Positions 52,301 to 64,000 of a stretch of DNA of 64,000 bases are shown here, piece by piece. Positions within the stretch are counted from its first letter, which is position 1; the number at the start of each line of letters is the position of its first letter. The notes below the pieces were generated by a model. That model saw only the letters and a list, made by a program, of their open reading frames with translations, was not told the DNA's origin and ran no database searches. This DNA is from Nephromyces sp. MM_2019. Lineage: Eukaryota; Apicomplexa; Aconoidasida; Nephromycida. The translations under genes were made by a program, and so were the position numbers. Location: NCBI GenBank assembly GCA_015657535.1, contig JADHZB010001111.1:2142-66141 (forward strand). Reading direction: 5' to 3'.

Positions 52301-52617
52301 GGGCAAAAGAGTTTTTTTAAAAGCTTGAACGCAAGAATTGCAGTGGCATGACATCTAGTGTCTCAGCGGATTGCATCCTTTTTTCTTAGCTTCAACTATT
52401 GAAGTACGAATACCCATTACAAAGAAGGGTCCTAGAACAAGGCACAACGTGTGAAAAAGGTATCCCAGGGACGTTGAACAAACTTGCAATCAAAGCAGCT
52501 TGCGGGCAACCCATAGTCTCTTTCGATTGGCATCCCGAAAAAAGAGGCTTATGTTGTTTCTCAAGCCTGGATGAGCGCCTTCATGTGCATCTGGTTACGA
52601 AGACGGAAAATTACTAG
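49308..52617 (+). CDS. WDR92: WDR92/DNAAF10-like WD40 protein, five exons
   Basis: Cofactor of the R2TP/prefoldin-like chaperone complex that helps preassemble axonemal dynein arms in the cytoplasm. Exons 49308-49560, 49933-50162, 50728-51049, 51786-51856 and 52390-52617 join in phase to 367 residues (human 357). Diagnostic blocks in family order: VHDVGYNAYEMLWIPHTANL, then GSINGEVALYDLEGG, then EIVTGSSKGFLGVWDLRIGE, then GAPDCWAITTGNS, ALLWETNIK-type VLWETNIKHGVCDIQFDRKN, MNKLACATVGGFVDVFDLRT, then WRCQFMPQNREICVVSS, LLKYEYPLQRR and FDWHPEKRGLCCFSSLDER. The start is set at the ATG giving MNLDSPQFIEVAV; another ATG lies six codons upstream in frame. Its presence fits an organism with a flagellated stage, for example apicomplexan microgametes. 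Confidence 0.94.
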
Positions 52618-55600
52618 TTGCCTTGGTTTTCACCTTTAGTTGCACTAAGGTAATTCAAAACTTTTATCCCTTGCATGTCTGTGAGCTGCAAGGAGTACAA
52701 ATTACTCCATCGTCTAGTACATCTTGCAATCTCGTGGTGTAGTCGCTTTAAAAGTCTTTAAAAGCTGCAGAATTATACATTAAAATCGCACATTTCCCTT
52801 CACTCAGGTGATCTATTCATACAGTGAAAAAACATTCCGCTAAGATTTTACCAAAAGCCTTCTAGGGAGAAAAAGATGGGATTTGGAACCTTCGAGGACT
52901 TGCACACTGTTCATGGCTTTAAAAAACCTTAACTATGCGATTTATTAGTCATACTTGCACTCTTTGAAACGAGAGACATTAAAGTGAAAAGTTCAGATTT
53001 ATGTTCTTCCTTCTAAAACTAGCATATACGAATAATTACAAAGATCTGTAGTACAGGCTATTATTCTTCTGTGGCGCGAAGTAACTCGAGTACTGGGTGC
53101 ATCGGAAATTTTAGTGCTCTTCAAAAATTAAGAAATATGTCTAATAAAACGATAAAATCCAAGTTTTTAACTTCATAAATTATTTATAAGTACCTCAACT
53201 TCGTCACTAACCAGTTCGAAAATGATTTGTTGATGTGATTTTGTATAATTTCACCAGGGGTAAATAAAACTTATTTCTTTAGCGTCCGCTAATCATCTCA
53301 CTTTGTTCGTACATGAAGTGAGAGTGCGAACAATATAGATAATCTGCAACTAATTTTTCCCTGAAGCATCATTGAAGATGGCATGGCCTAGCAAGGCTAA
53401 ATTATTATAAGATGTTTGGCTGAATCATGACCCAAAGTACACCCCCATAACTGCATCATTCTGGGCCAAACCAAGGTAGTTTCTAGTCAACAGCTAGAAA
53501 TATATTTTGATTGCCATCAATCGGAAACTTAAACTACATGAAATATAAATCACAGACCTTCACTAGGGCTTTTATAATGGCAATGCGAATATCCGCATCG
53601 TTTGAACTAACTATTGTGTTTTAAAGTGTCTCTAGTGGCGTCTGCTGGGTTGATCACAAGCAAACCCGTACCTGTGATTTCTTTACTCATGAGGTAAAGT
53701 AGAAAAATATCGGGATATAAACGAAAAATAGCAGTAATCCGCCATTATATTACACTAAAGTACGTAATGCGATTTATAGAGGGTAATGAAATGAACTGGA
53801 GTGTAGCTTGAAGCTTGAAGCTAGTTATATCACAACCTACCTACTTCAGCAGGTTATGAGCACAATACACTACGCCAAGAGTTGTGCTTTAAGTGATGCT
53901 ACTTGCTAGAAGTATGTACTGGTCTCACGAGTATGTGGCCTTCTAATTTTTTGTTTTCACGGCAAACTTGTAATATTGCAACAAATTTGCCCCAATTGTT
54001 TCAACCTTGAGACACTAGTATGTGCAGAGCTTCACTGCTACGTAGTGTCTAAATATACCTCTTTTATTCTTATCACCTGCAACAAAAATTGTTTTGAGCT
54101 ATGGTTGGGCCTCAAAGTCAAAGGGAACCTGTTATCATTATTGGCTTTGCTTTTGAAAAACAACAGAAAGATATTTTAAACTATTAGTAGGCATGGCATT
54201 ATTGCTATGAAATTCATACGGGGTCCCACATGGTTGTGTACTTTAAATGACCTATCGGTGTATCCCCTAGAATCCGTGGAAAAAGCTTCCCAGTTTAACA
54301 GTAGAAAAAGGTGCTAGCAATCTGAATATGCTAGAATGCATTTTTATATGAGATAACACGAATGTCAATACATCATCTTGAACTAGTAGCCAGAACAGCA
54401 GAGTACTGCCCTTAAGAGTAGCCCAGCTGATAGTGTCCCGCATGAGTAAGAAGCTAATTTAGCGCTTCAACGGGATTTTCCGATAAACCTTATATTAAAG
54501 CGGAACATATGAAATAGTATCAGCGAGCATTAACACAGTGTCGGAAAGAGCAATATATTATGTAAATGTAAATCAGTAACTTCTGATATCCATAGTTAAC
54601 CCATGGTTCCGGCCATCTGCGGCGCTACCTATAATTTCATCGCGGTATTATTGCAGTATCCTGTTATGACTACCAGGCGGAACCATACAGGGTGCTTGTA
54701 AACGCCACCTCGCAGGCCATATTACTTGAGTATCTTAGTGCTGCTATGGACAAGAAATGCTTAGACATTGGCCTTTCGATGCGAGTGAGTAGAGCCGAAG
54801 ACAAATTATATGGAATATGTCGATGTATAAGTGGCATAAGAATCACCTGTTGCTCTCTTGCTCACTATCGTCTACTGCACGAATTGTCATCATGGTACCA
54901 GCTTTTATGGCTCATTACTTCGACAAAAACGCGGCTTTTTTTCGTATTCGCCACCCATGCAAATCAACTTGATTAGCTTAAAATTATTCCTGCCTCAGTA
55001 ACTACCCTATCGGGTGCATCGCTGGAAACAAACCCAGGCTTATTTATTAGTTAATTTTCAATGAGCTCTTAACTTGATTATATACATGAAGAGCACGATA
55101 CATCTCGGTATATTAAAATCTCTCAGATTGAAGGGTATCTTAAATAGTCTGCTGTTTTATTCTGTAGCCAGCGAGGGCATGCCCCTTTAATTTTTTTTTA
55201 TTTTGCACGTGCTTTTCACACTACACGAATATGCAACCAGCAGCTAAAATCTCGGGAAAGAGCAGCATGGGTAGTTGCGTAATTATAGAACACTGGTGAA
55301 GATACAAAGTCTCTGCCTTGCTATATCGAGGATGCAGACACCTCTTTACTAAGAAGTTCCTTGATGTTCCGCAACGACAGTTATTCTTCTCCGTTACGAT
55401 TGTTTTCCTTATAACGGCAGTGTAATCCCCTTTAATAAGAAGTGCCTAATATTTCTTCGCTTTAGTATGGGAAGGCTTGGGAGATAATCCTAAGATTTTT
55501 GCATTGTTGATGTCTTAAAAATACTGCTAGTTTAAACTGAAGTGCGTTATTAGGACTACGCTATAGTTCAAGAAAGAAGAGAAGGAAGCAAAGTACGTTC

Positions 55601-55904
55601 ACTACAAAATAAATCACGAGTGTGTGGCTATTATGTTGCTTGCTTTCATGGATAGTTCATTGGAATTCGCTCTAGTGCTTGCTTTTTGAGATGATTCTGA
55701 GTTACTATGTAGAAAAGAGAGACATTTGATGCCTTGAAAGATTTTATGACAGTACCATTTTCTGAGGCAGATCCAATGTTACGTATATCAATGCTTCTTT
55801 TATTTTTACAATTCATTTTTTTGCGTAAGCAAGTGTTTAAGTGTTTTTTTAATAACTTTGGAACGAATCTGGTGCTAAATTTTTTTATTTATTTTTCCAG
55901 CCTG
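52618..55904. other. Intergenic region of about 3.3 kb with one orphan exon candidate
   Basis: Even composition, no T-rich introns. Apart from the candidate at 54657-54784 nothing coding was found. The 3' flank of WDR92 and the promoter of the TBC gene should be at the ends. Confidence 0.5.
54657..54784 (+). other. Orphan exon candidate
   Basis: Bounded by a strong acceptor (attattgcag) and a consensus donor (cga|gtgagt), with an open frame of 42 codons and protein-like composition, including YDYQAEPYRVLVNATSQAIL and MDKKCLDIGLSMR. It ends in phase 0, whereas the following TBC exon would need phase 2 to be internal, so it does not belong to that gene in this model. No partner exons were found; no family is recognised. 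Confidence 0.3.
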
Positions 55905-58900
55905 ATGGAGCCTGTTGAACCACAAGATTCGGGGACTGGTGATTCGATAATTTTATATGATCACTATGGATTTGCTATCAACGATGAATTTTCCAAGGGC
56001 AGCACCTCTCTTCGATCGGGCATGCATTCTTTGGCATCCAAGTGGAGAGCAGAAAGGCAAGGTGCATTATCTTGATACTTGAATCTCACTATTTTTTGAA
56101 TAATTTCTGTTAAACTCGTGAGATTTGCTGCAACTCCTTATCACAACTAATCCAATACGTCGAGCTTCGTTAATTTCATCTAATTGAGCGTCTTCTCGGA
56201 TATTCTTCTTTGAAATGCAGATGGAGAAAAGAGTTTAAGTTACTCGATGGTGTAAGCAACTTGAAGATAATGAAAAAACTGATACGAGGAGGCATCCCGG
56301 AAGATTTGAGGCTAGTTAGTAAAAATAGAGGCATATATGGGCTTATCTCGCAAGCTTTTGTTTGCATTCAAGCATGTATTGAATGGAAATTATGTCTTTT
56401 ATGCGCCTTAGGCCATCTGTATGGTGCAGCTGTTTAGGCAGCAAATTATTGAGAGACCGAAACACCTTTCTATTTTACGAGTAAGATAATGTTGAATTGT
56501 AACAATTAGCAGCTTCTTCTAAGCCAGCGTTAGTTTAAGCGTAGCTTCTCAATTTTTCCAAGCGTACTGCAGCTAATGTCTAGCTCAGTAGGAGTGCTTT
56601 TTGATATATGCGGTTAGAAATCAAAATTTTATCTTTTTCTCAGCCTGATTTACTATATCATCTTTTAAGAAAAATCTTTTTCATGCTCCAAAATAAGTGC
56701 TGAAGCCTCTGGGACTTTATTGTATGTGTCAACAGTAGGATTTTTTTTCGCTGCTTGTCTTTTTTTAGATTGCTTGATGCTCCTTTGCGGGATGTTGTGG
56801 CACAACAAATTGATATGGACCTTCGTAGGACTTTTCCCGAACATAGGCAGGTCATTTTGCCATACCTACTATAAAATTTGCATCCTGATGGCCTCTTTAA
56901 TTTTTTCACTGCGATATGCGTTCCAGCACTAGATTCTGTTTACTTGCTTCACTATATTTATTGAATGGCTTTTAGTTGAAAATTTTCATCTTTTGAACAA
57001 AGCTTTTTCTTCGTTCAGACTTCAATTATTTTTTCTCTCTTAGATGATAACAAAATATGGTTTGCTTTGCTTTGCTTTCTATTGCGATGAGATTTGACAT
57101 GTGTATTTATAATTTGCTAAGTGTTCTCTTCTGCGATAGTTTAGAACGGAGGATGGTTTAAAGAAGCTAAGTAGGGTCTTGAGGGCATTTGCAATATATA
57201 AGCCAGAGATTGAATATTGCCAGGTATTTCCATCCGTAATGTACGTTATTTTTAGTTATATAAACGGAGGTAAAATACGGTGTTGGATAATGCTTTTTTT
57301 ATGAGCATAAAAGCTTTGAAGCTACGCTTTCATTCGTTGAGTTATTTTCGACTTGGGCTTGCAGAAAGTTATATATATTGCAGTATGTCCCAATGTGATT
57401 GGAAACTTGGAATGAAAATTATGTGTCTTCTTTGCATATAAGAAGTTTTCTAATTACTATAGAAAGTTTTCTTAAGGTCGCAGGCTGATGTATTTCTTTC
57501 GTTTTCAAAATCCGAACAAACTTGGCAAAGCCAAAGGTGGAAAACACATTGAAAATATGATGCGGACCAGCTATTCTGTGGTTTTTGACTACAGGGACTG
57601 AACTTCGTTGCTGCCATGCTGCTGGTTGTTTTGCCAGAGGACTTAGCGTTTTGGTCTCTATGCCAACTTTTGGACTCAGAAATACCGGATAAGGGCATGA
57701 AATTATCAGGTACTTCACTGAATTTGGGAGATTTGAGTTAGAAGCATTTCCTCATACTTTTTTGTATATATATGTACTGGTTTAATTCAGGTGGAACAAA
57801 AGAATCTTACACACTCTTTGTCTATTTTTGTGGTGATGTATTCAATACATACTGTTTTTTAGCGTACCTACTTATGGTTATTGTGGGTCTCGATTTCTCT
57901 TTTGTTTCATCGGCCTAGTTTGGGTGCGTATTTTTGAATCTGTCCTATCCCTATTCCACGTTATCGTCAATGTGGTTTAAGTCATTGAGTTTTACGATTC
58001 TTCTGGATGATTTCGTGAAAAGCGAATTATTCTCCTATTTATACTGCTTTTTTTAGCTTTTTTTGTGGGTATAATAGTTAGTTCGGTTGAGAAAAATGAT
58101 AAAAACCTCCACATGATAGCTTAAGTATGGACTTATTAATTCTATGCGTCAGAAAACGTTACAAGCGTGTCTATTGAAAAACATTTTTTTTTTGACAAAA
58201 ACTATAAAGTTGAAGGTGAGGCTCGCGCTGCTCAAAGTTTATAGCGAAACTGAAAAACTTTAATTTGGGCGAACTTATAATTCTTAATGGATTTACGCAC
58301 ATTTTTGCGGCGATTTGACAATCGCGAACAGTTATTCGTAACGCATTGCTTAATAAGTGTTCTAATCAAGCGGATAGGATAGGTTTACCCCTTTTCAAAA
58401 AAGGCTTCACATTTTAATATTTAAGGAAATCGCTACATTCGATGGCGTCACCTAAGAAATGATAATATGAAATTCTATGTGATCTCTCTTTTACAGGATA
58501 CTACAAGCCGGGTATGGTTGCATTAAAACGTGATCTGAAAGTGCTCGAAGAGTTGATGAAGAGGCGTGCGCCAGAAGCCTATGTGGTCCTAAGGTATAAG
58601 CTACCCAGCAGATTTTTTTTCTTGATCGCCTTCCAAGATAAGTTTTCCCTATGCGTTGATTTGTTTGCAGGACTCATGGTGCAACTATTGACATTTTATC
58701 CTCTAGTTGGTTTCTCTGCTTGTTTGTAACAATATTACCGGTATGTGTTTTCTATGCTTCTTTCTAAAGATTTTTATGGTGCACTAATTTTTTTTACTTT
58801 TTTCATGCGCGCTTTTCGTATTTCAGACTCAGGTGCTACTTAGGGTTTGGGACATAATGGTTAATGAAGGCCCCAAGATTCTATTCCGAGTTGCACTCAC

Positions 58901-59314
58901 AATTTTCTTGAAATTTCGAAAGCAAATTTCCAATTTGAAGTCTTTTGAGGATATTATGATGTTTTTCAAGCATAAATGGCAAAGCGCGGTCGGTCTAAAA
59001 CCTATTTCTTCCAAAAAGTGTTTAATAAGCATTTTTTTATGAATAGTATTGTTTAAACTCGTTCATTTGTTAGCGGGACTTTAGTTCTGCCTATCATGAT
59101 TGAAAGAAGAAGCGTTTATTAATCAATAAAAATAGTCAGGGAAGCGTTTAAAAGTGCCTAATATATTGGTATTCCTTGCTGTTTGCCGCAGGTTGATTGC
59201 GAGGACTTCATATGGTATTCTCTAAAAGCTGTAAGAAGGTTCAGCAGGAAAGAAATACTGAGTTTCCAGGTCGAAGCGGAAGAAAAGCTATCAAATGGAA
59301 GCCTCAAATGGTGA
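55905..59314 (+). CDS. TBC-domain Rab GTPase-activating protein, 11 exons
   Basis: Stimulates GTP hydrolysis on Rab proteins in vesicle traffic. Exons 55905-56041, 56221-56314, 56442-56480, 56644-56696, 56769-56850, 57140-57223, 57595-57709, 58497-58593, 58671-58740, 58827-58988 and 59192-59314 join in phase to 351 residues. TBC landmarks in order: HYGFAINDEF, WRKEFKLLDG, KKLIRGGIPEDLR, QIDMDLRRTFPEHRQ (arginine finger motif IxxDxxR), LKKLSRVLRAFAIYKPEIEY followed by CQGLNF (glutamine finger YxQ), FWSLCQLLDSEIP, SSSWFLCLFVTILP and VLLRVWDIMVNEGPKILFRV. Both dual-finger residues are present, so it should be catalytic. The usual RGxVW after the first arginine is not visible; exons 3 and 4 rest on splice sites and phase rather than similarity. 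A stronger donor 20 bp downstream of the exon 1 donor (56061) would keep WRAERQ but break phase. The target Rab is unknown. Confidence 0.85.
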
Positions 59315-60210
59315 AATTGACTTTTCGCAACTTGAACTATAATGTAAGATGGGTTTCCTCCTTGTAAGTGTTTTCCCGCATTAATTTTGAATAAGAACTT
59401 TTATGCAATGATTTAACTTTGAAAAAAAGCTATGTCCGGTAGAACTTAGATAGCACCGGCTCGATGGCTATTAGGTTTCAGCTGGTCTGATTTATATTCA
59501 TTATAAGCCTGGATAAGGTGGTATCCTACGAAAGACTTGCCTTCCCTGTTACTAGTGGGGACTAGGGGATTGATACTCTGACAATTTTTTGGGGTAGAAT
59601 TTTCAAGCTGATTTAATAGATGCAGTTGTCGAAAGTGTTGCTTTGTACGGTAGATAATACATTCTCTCCATTCTCATGCTGCCGCAATGAAAATTTCGCG
59701 CGACTGCCAGTTAATTTTATTAATTCTAATGTTTTTAAACCTAGCTATGATAGTTTTCTTACTGCATTTGCTTTGGTGGAAAAATTGTACTCCATTATCT
59801 GCACTTGTTTATGCAGAATCTATATTAGAGTGTTTTATGACTTTTTCCAGTTTAATGCATGCTTCTTTATATGCTAAATGTTCGCTGGGCGAAACTTCCT
59901 ATGTGAAATTTTGCGTTGAATCAAGTTTACTTGTTGGAAAAATACTTCTGGCTGTAGAAGTGATCTGATCTATATTCGCCTAATGATATTTACGCCATTC
60001 CTTTGGGATAAAAAGTATATCTCTACGTTTAGTGTTGGTTTGTATATACTGGTTTAGGTGGTTGGAGCAAAAGTTTGATCACGTATTTGTTTTTGGTGGT
60101 TCAATTCTTGTTATAATGGTTTTTTCGATGCGTCTGTTGCTGGTAGTATTATAACTCCTTTTTTATATTCTCTTACTCCTAAACCGCAAGAATTAATGGG
60201 GAGTGACTCA
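59315..60210. other. Convergent intergenic region
   Basis: About 0.9 kb between the stops of the TBC gene (+) and the fasciclin gene (-). T-rich on the plus strand; the open frames are hydrophobic artefacts. It should hold both 3' untranslated regions. Confidence 0.55.
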
Positions 60211-63200
60211 CTATTCTAAACATTGTGCAAATCTTTCTAGCCGATTGGTGCTAATTTTCGCGGTTATCTTTTGGAAATTTCTCACATATTTCGCAGTTTT
60301 TCTTGAGTATAGACTGCTGCTTAATCCGTTAGCCATCGCCTGAATTTCATCGTACAATTCCTTTATTTCCATTTTTTTTATATATTGAGAAATTTGAAAT
60401 TCTTCAGCTTCATCTAACTTTTCATCAAAATTTTCTGCTGAGGCATGGCGCTTCTGTGACCGCAAAAATTTTTCCCATTCCTTAGGTCTGGTACCTGGAG
60501 GAAACCATCCTGGTATACTGGAGCATACCTGATAATTATGATGCAAGCAATCGTTTTCGTTCCCACATCTCAATGTTTTATGATTCTTTTTGTGGTAGCG
60601 GCTTTTAATTTTTCGTGCGCAATTAAGGACGTTAAACCGTGTAAAATATCGCAGCTATGGTCAATAGCAGTAATTTGCTGCAATATTATGCACTTACTAT
60701 CATCCTGATTTGCTTCTATTTTTTAGCGCTATCGTTGATCTTATACAGCCTATGAAGATACGTGCATGTTAGAATTGGCTTACCCATTCGGGTCTAACTG
60801 TTGGAGGTGCGCCGAATTCCGATTCTGTGACTTTTATAACTCCAAACCAGTCTATATACCTTAATGCTAAGGATCCCCAATTGGGACACTTGCCACAGAA
60901 CTGGTTGAGGCACTCCCAAAAGATTGCTGGAATAAGATTAATATCATCGTCTAGTAGTGGCGCCTTCAGTATATGAAGCCACTGAAAACAAAGCACAAGT
61001 CAATCTGCGAAGTCACAACCTGTCTCTTATTTAGCTATCTGCTCAAAGCTTTTACTCGTTTTGCAAAAATTTTGGGGTGTTTTTATCATAGTTTTTTCGT
61101 TAGATACGGACTTTTTCACATTTATCTATCGGCACACTGTAATTTTATCTTTTTCTGGATGAATGAAGTTTTAAAATCCACTGATAGCTTTTTTTGCTTT
61201 GATAAATTAAGAAGTGTAAACTCATAAGCAGCACAACGAATATCTTCGATTTTTTCAGGTCGAAAATAGTAAGCGATCCCCATTTAGCTTAAAAATAGCT
61301 AGCTACTTATAATGATGTCACGCTTCGCCTATAGTATCGTAAAATGCATTTGCGCTGAGATTTTTTTATTTTTGTCTCCTGGCTAAGCTTATATTTACAA
61401 TGGTTAACTTTCAAACGTTGCTACTGAAAGTATATATGCTGATTACCAGCCCTCATAACTAACCCCATTCTTAATGGGTATATCCCACTCGACAACGGGG
61501 GAATTGCTGATGAATGTGACATCTGAGCTGCTTTGCGCTGATTGGATGTTAGTCACCACCAGACCTTTTGCCGATTTCTCCAAAGTTGGGAGGTACTTCA
61601 TGCCTTTCACTACATTAGAGGGAAACAATCCAGGGATGGTCATAACTCTGAAAATAGCATACCACATATACTTGACAGAGAGTGAGGATAATTTAATTAT
61701 TCAACCCGTATAGTCAACTCATCATATTCAATGCATGTACTCTCAGTACCCAAGCATATTTAGTATTTATGTTATATATGCAGGTTAGATTCGTATAATC
61801 ATTCTTAAGAGATTTGATCTTCTTATCTTGGGGCTTTCCATTACTTTGCTGACTGCCTTTTGGCCACTATTTAATTTTGCTTCGTAATAGCCAACGGCAT
61901 ATACCTATCAATTCTATATATAGCTTATGGCTTAAAAAACTTATTAGTTTTTAGGGATACCTGCGCCTCCGTTGAACACTTAAAATTAAAGCAATACGCG
62001 TATGCTCTTCTCTCATGCTATTGCTTCTGATGTCGCTGGTCTTAGTCGTGTACTTGCTATAAACTATATTGTGCGCGTTTACTCTTAGTCGTATAGATCA
62101 AATCTGCACCCGCTATTTTTTTCCTTTAGATACTAAAAGTATGAAGGCATTAGTGGAGCATGAAACTTGTAAGAATACAGACTTGAATAACTGCTCGATA
62201 GTTTCTCCTTTTGGCTCTCTTGCTAGCCCATTAAACACGCATTCCGGCACTGCAATTCCGTTTGGAATTTTCCAGTCCGTGTCGCGAATGGCAAAGACCG
62301 TAATGGGGCCAGCTTCCGCGAATTGCTGAGCATGCTCCAAACTTTTGAGTAGATGTTCTGTTTTTTTGAAGTCCTGTTTAAAACCATAATAAGCATTGTA
62401 AATAATGAACCAATTGCGACACCAAGAACATAGAACACGTTCTACCAGGCTAGCCATATCTTCGGAAAAAGGCAGATACACACATAAAGCGACGGAATAG
62501 TCAGATTAATTGTGGCACACTGTGGAAGTGCGCCGCCCTTTGCATTAGTAGTGATTATCTTTCCCTGGGCCTTACTGCTTTTATTTTTGTTTGCACTCTT
62601 TAACAGAAACAAGGGAACTATCCATGCGTTAAACTTTTTAGTAGGTAACTATACCTTTGCCCTTTCAAATAGCAGTAACAGCTAGAAACTATTTTTCATT
62701 GTTTATATTTGCTTAAAGGGCCTGACCATCTTCCGAACATTAAAGCTATAGAGTGATTGAACAAGTCAGGCAATAATTAATCATATTACTCTCCCCTATG
62801 TTTGCAAGCCCAGCGCTAAGCCGTGCAACGTGTTACCTCGCTCATGGAGAAGTATTCAAATAGATTCGGTCCCGGATTCCACGTAGGCCTCAAAGGTGTC
62901 TCCAGCTTGTAGATATAACCTTTGCTGGCTTTCACTACACATATAACCTGTTTTTGAATAATACGCTTCGTTCATTTAATTTCATATTTGATGAGTTTCT
63001 ACGGTGTGAACAAAGGCTTATGTCGTACTGGATAACTGCTGCATTACAGCTTCCCATTATATTAATATGTTGCTCCGTTATTACGCTGGCTGCCGTGAAG
63101 CATGCCAATGAAAATATGTCTGCAGAGGGTGCCACCCTAGGGAGCAGTATTAACTGCCTGCAGACCGCAGTAACTATTTTTTAATCCTAGGCCATTAGAA

Positions 63201-64000
63201 AAAAAGGGTATTTCTAATAGAAGACGTTTAAAATTTCTTACTTTGGCATTGTTGACCCATAGATTATAGTTTTGCCCTTTAGAAGCTTCACTTCTTTCCT
63301 CTAAGTCAAGCTCCCTAGTATCATGACGAATCTCAAGCCTTTCGCCATTTCTCGCGGTCACAACATAGCTTCCATCCCGCGGAATATCTTCCGGAGCTAT
63401 TACTTCAGGGACTACCATATGAAGCATTAGCAAATGCTCCATGAGCTTCTTTCCATCGGGCATATCATTGAGCTGTTGCACCAAAAAGTATGGGTATTAA
63501 GTCTCGGGTGCACCATGTATATGAGCTTCCTAGAATAAATGGTTGAATAATATTTGCCATAACGTAAGCAAGAGGGCTAACTTAAAAAGCTGTATTGGCA
63601 TGACTGAGTAGCGGCTACGTGCAAGTAGCACGATATTATTCATGCATAACAGCGGAAGCATGCGGTGAAAAGCACTTTTCAAGTGAATTTTGGCATCTAG
63701 TACCTCATGAAATGTAGAGCAAAATATCTGGAGTTTTGGTTGATTTAAAAGAGTCTACAATAAAAGAGCTTCCTTAAAAATCACGAAGGTTCACGCAAAA
63801 ATATAGGCTATTTGTGACGTTAATTTTAAAAAATTAGCTATAGGATTAACTTTTTCCTGAAACCACTCAATGTCAAAAGGTTCAGCTAGCAAGGCATCAT
63901 CAGTGGGTACGAATAGTGTCATCGATAATCTCTGAATAAAATAGCTCTGCTGGGTTGTGAAGCTGTTCTGCACGACTCGTGATATTTTTTGCAGGTCCTG
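60211..64000 (-). CDS. Fasciclin (FAS1) repeat protein, C-terminal part (5' end outside window)
   Basis: FAS1 domains mediate cell-surface and matrix adhesion in secreted or membrane-bound proteins. Exons (minus order): 64000-63851 (cut by the window edge), 63472-63242, 62558-62484, 62373-62183, 61647-61464, 60981-60784, 60528-60211. Phases agree; 448 residues are visible. The first FAS1 domain has TLFVPTDDALL, MEHLLMLHMVVPEV and NYNLWVNNAKI. The second has HLLKSLEHAQQF, AGPITVFAIRDTDW, VMTIPGLFPSNVVKGMKYLP, SNSPVVEWDIPIKNG and WLHILKAPLL. A tail follows with an aromatic, cysteine-containing part (FWECLNQFCGKCPNWGS), VCSSIPGWFPPGTRPKEWEK and a long charged helical end. The second H-box (usually YH) is degenerate. 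A signal peptide would be upstream of the window. Adhesion or host contact is inference from the family. Exon 62558-62484 and the donor at 63850 are the least certain joins. Confidence 0.87.

Noticed and set aside
59620..59968. Membrane-protein-like plus-strand frames after the TBC gene
   Set aside because: Same T-rich artefact; overlapping frames and no ATG with context.
1..64000. CRISPR arrays, transposons, rRNA or viral insertions
   Set aside because: I saw no spaced direct repeats, transposase or polymerase-like frames, terminal inverted repeats or rRNA-like sequence on reading; tRNAs were not searched exhaustively.

Overview
The window is nuclear DNA of an intron-rich, moderately AT-rich unicellular eukaryote. 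I favour an apicomplexan (coccidian-like) or close alveolate relative. The aspartyl protease has the membrane-anchored, long-propeptide layout of plasmepsins/ASPs with an FHNSQYFG-type start of the mature domain, and it sits beside a fasciclin-repeat protein and a flagellar assembly factor. This assignment is inference: a chromerid or another alveolate would fit too. Nearly all genes are cut into small exons (16-320 bp) by GT-AG introns that are strongly T-rich on the sense strand. I built gene models by joining exons only where splice sites, reading phase and family similarity agreed; all models are hand-made and unaligned.

Layout: 387-4898 (+) 3' end of nicotinate phosphoribosyltransferase; 5975-6676 (-) a two-exon 123-residue protein of unknown function; 7320-8735 (-) a single-exon coiled-coil protein with a possible PH-like domain; about 4.9 kb without a supported gene; 13656-19478 (-) a 13-exon choline/ethanolamine phosphotransferase; 22757-25331 (+) an Arg/Ser-rich protein; 25800-28246 (-) a 17-exon pepsin-family aspartyl protease; 31426-34057 (+) replication protein A subunit 2; 37214-47603 (+) BOP1/ERB1; 49308-52617 (+) WDR92/DNAAF10; 55905-59314 (+) a TBC-domain Rab GAP; 60211-64000 (-) a protein with two fasciclin domains, cut by the window edge.

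There is no operon logic, as expected for a eukaryote. The genes cover NAD salvage, phospholipid synthesis, DNA replication, ribosome assembly, dynein-arm assembly, vesicle traffic and secreted/surface proteins. RPA2, BOP1, WDR92 and TBC form a same-strand run. CEPT/Arg-Ser and aspartyl protease/RPA2 are divergent pairs separated by about 3.2 kb each; NAPRT/small gene, Arg-Ser/aspartyl protease and TBC/FAS1 are convergent. I found no mobile element, CRISPR, rRNA or other undescribed system. The most novel material is the unidentified genes (5975-6676, 7320-8735, 22757-25331) and a few orphan exon candidates.
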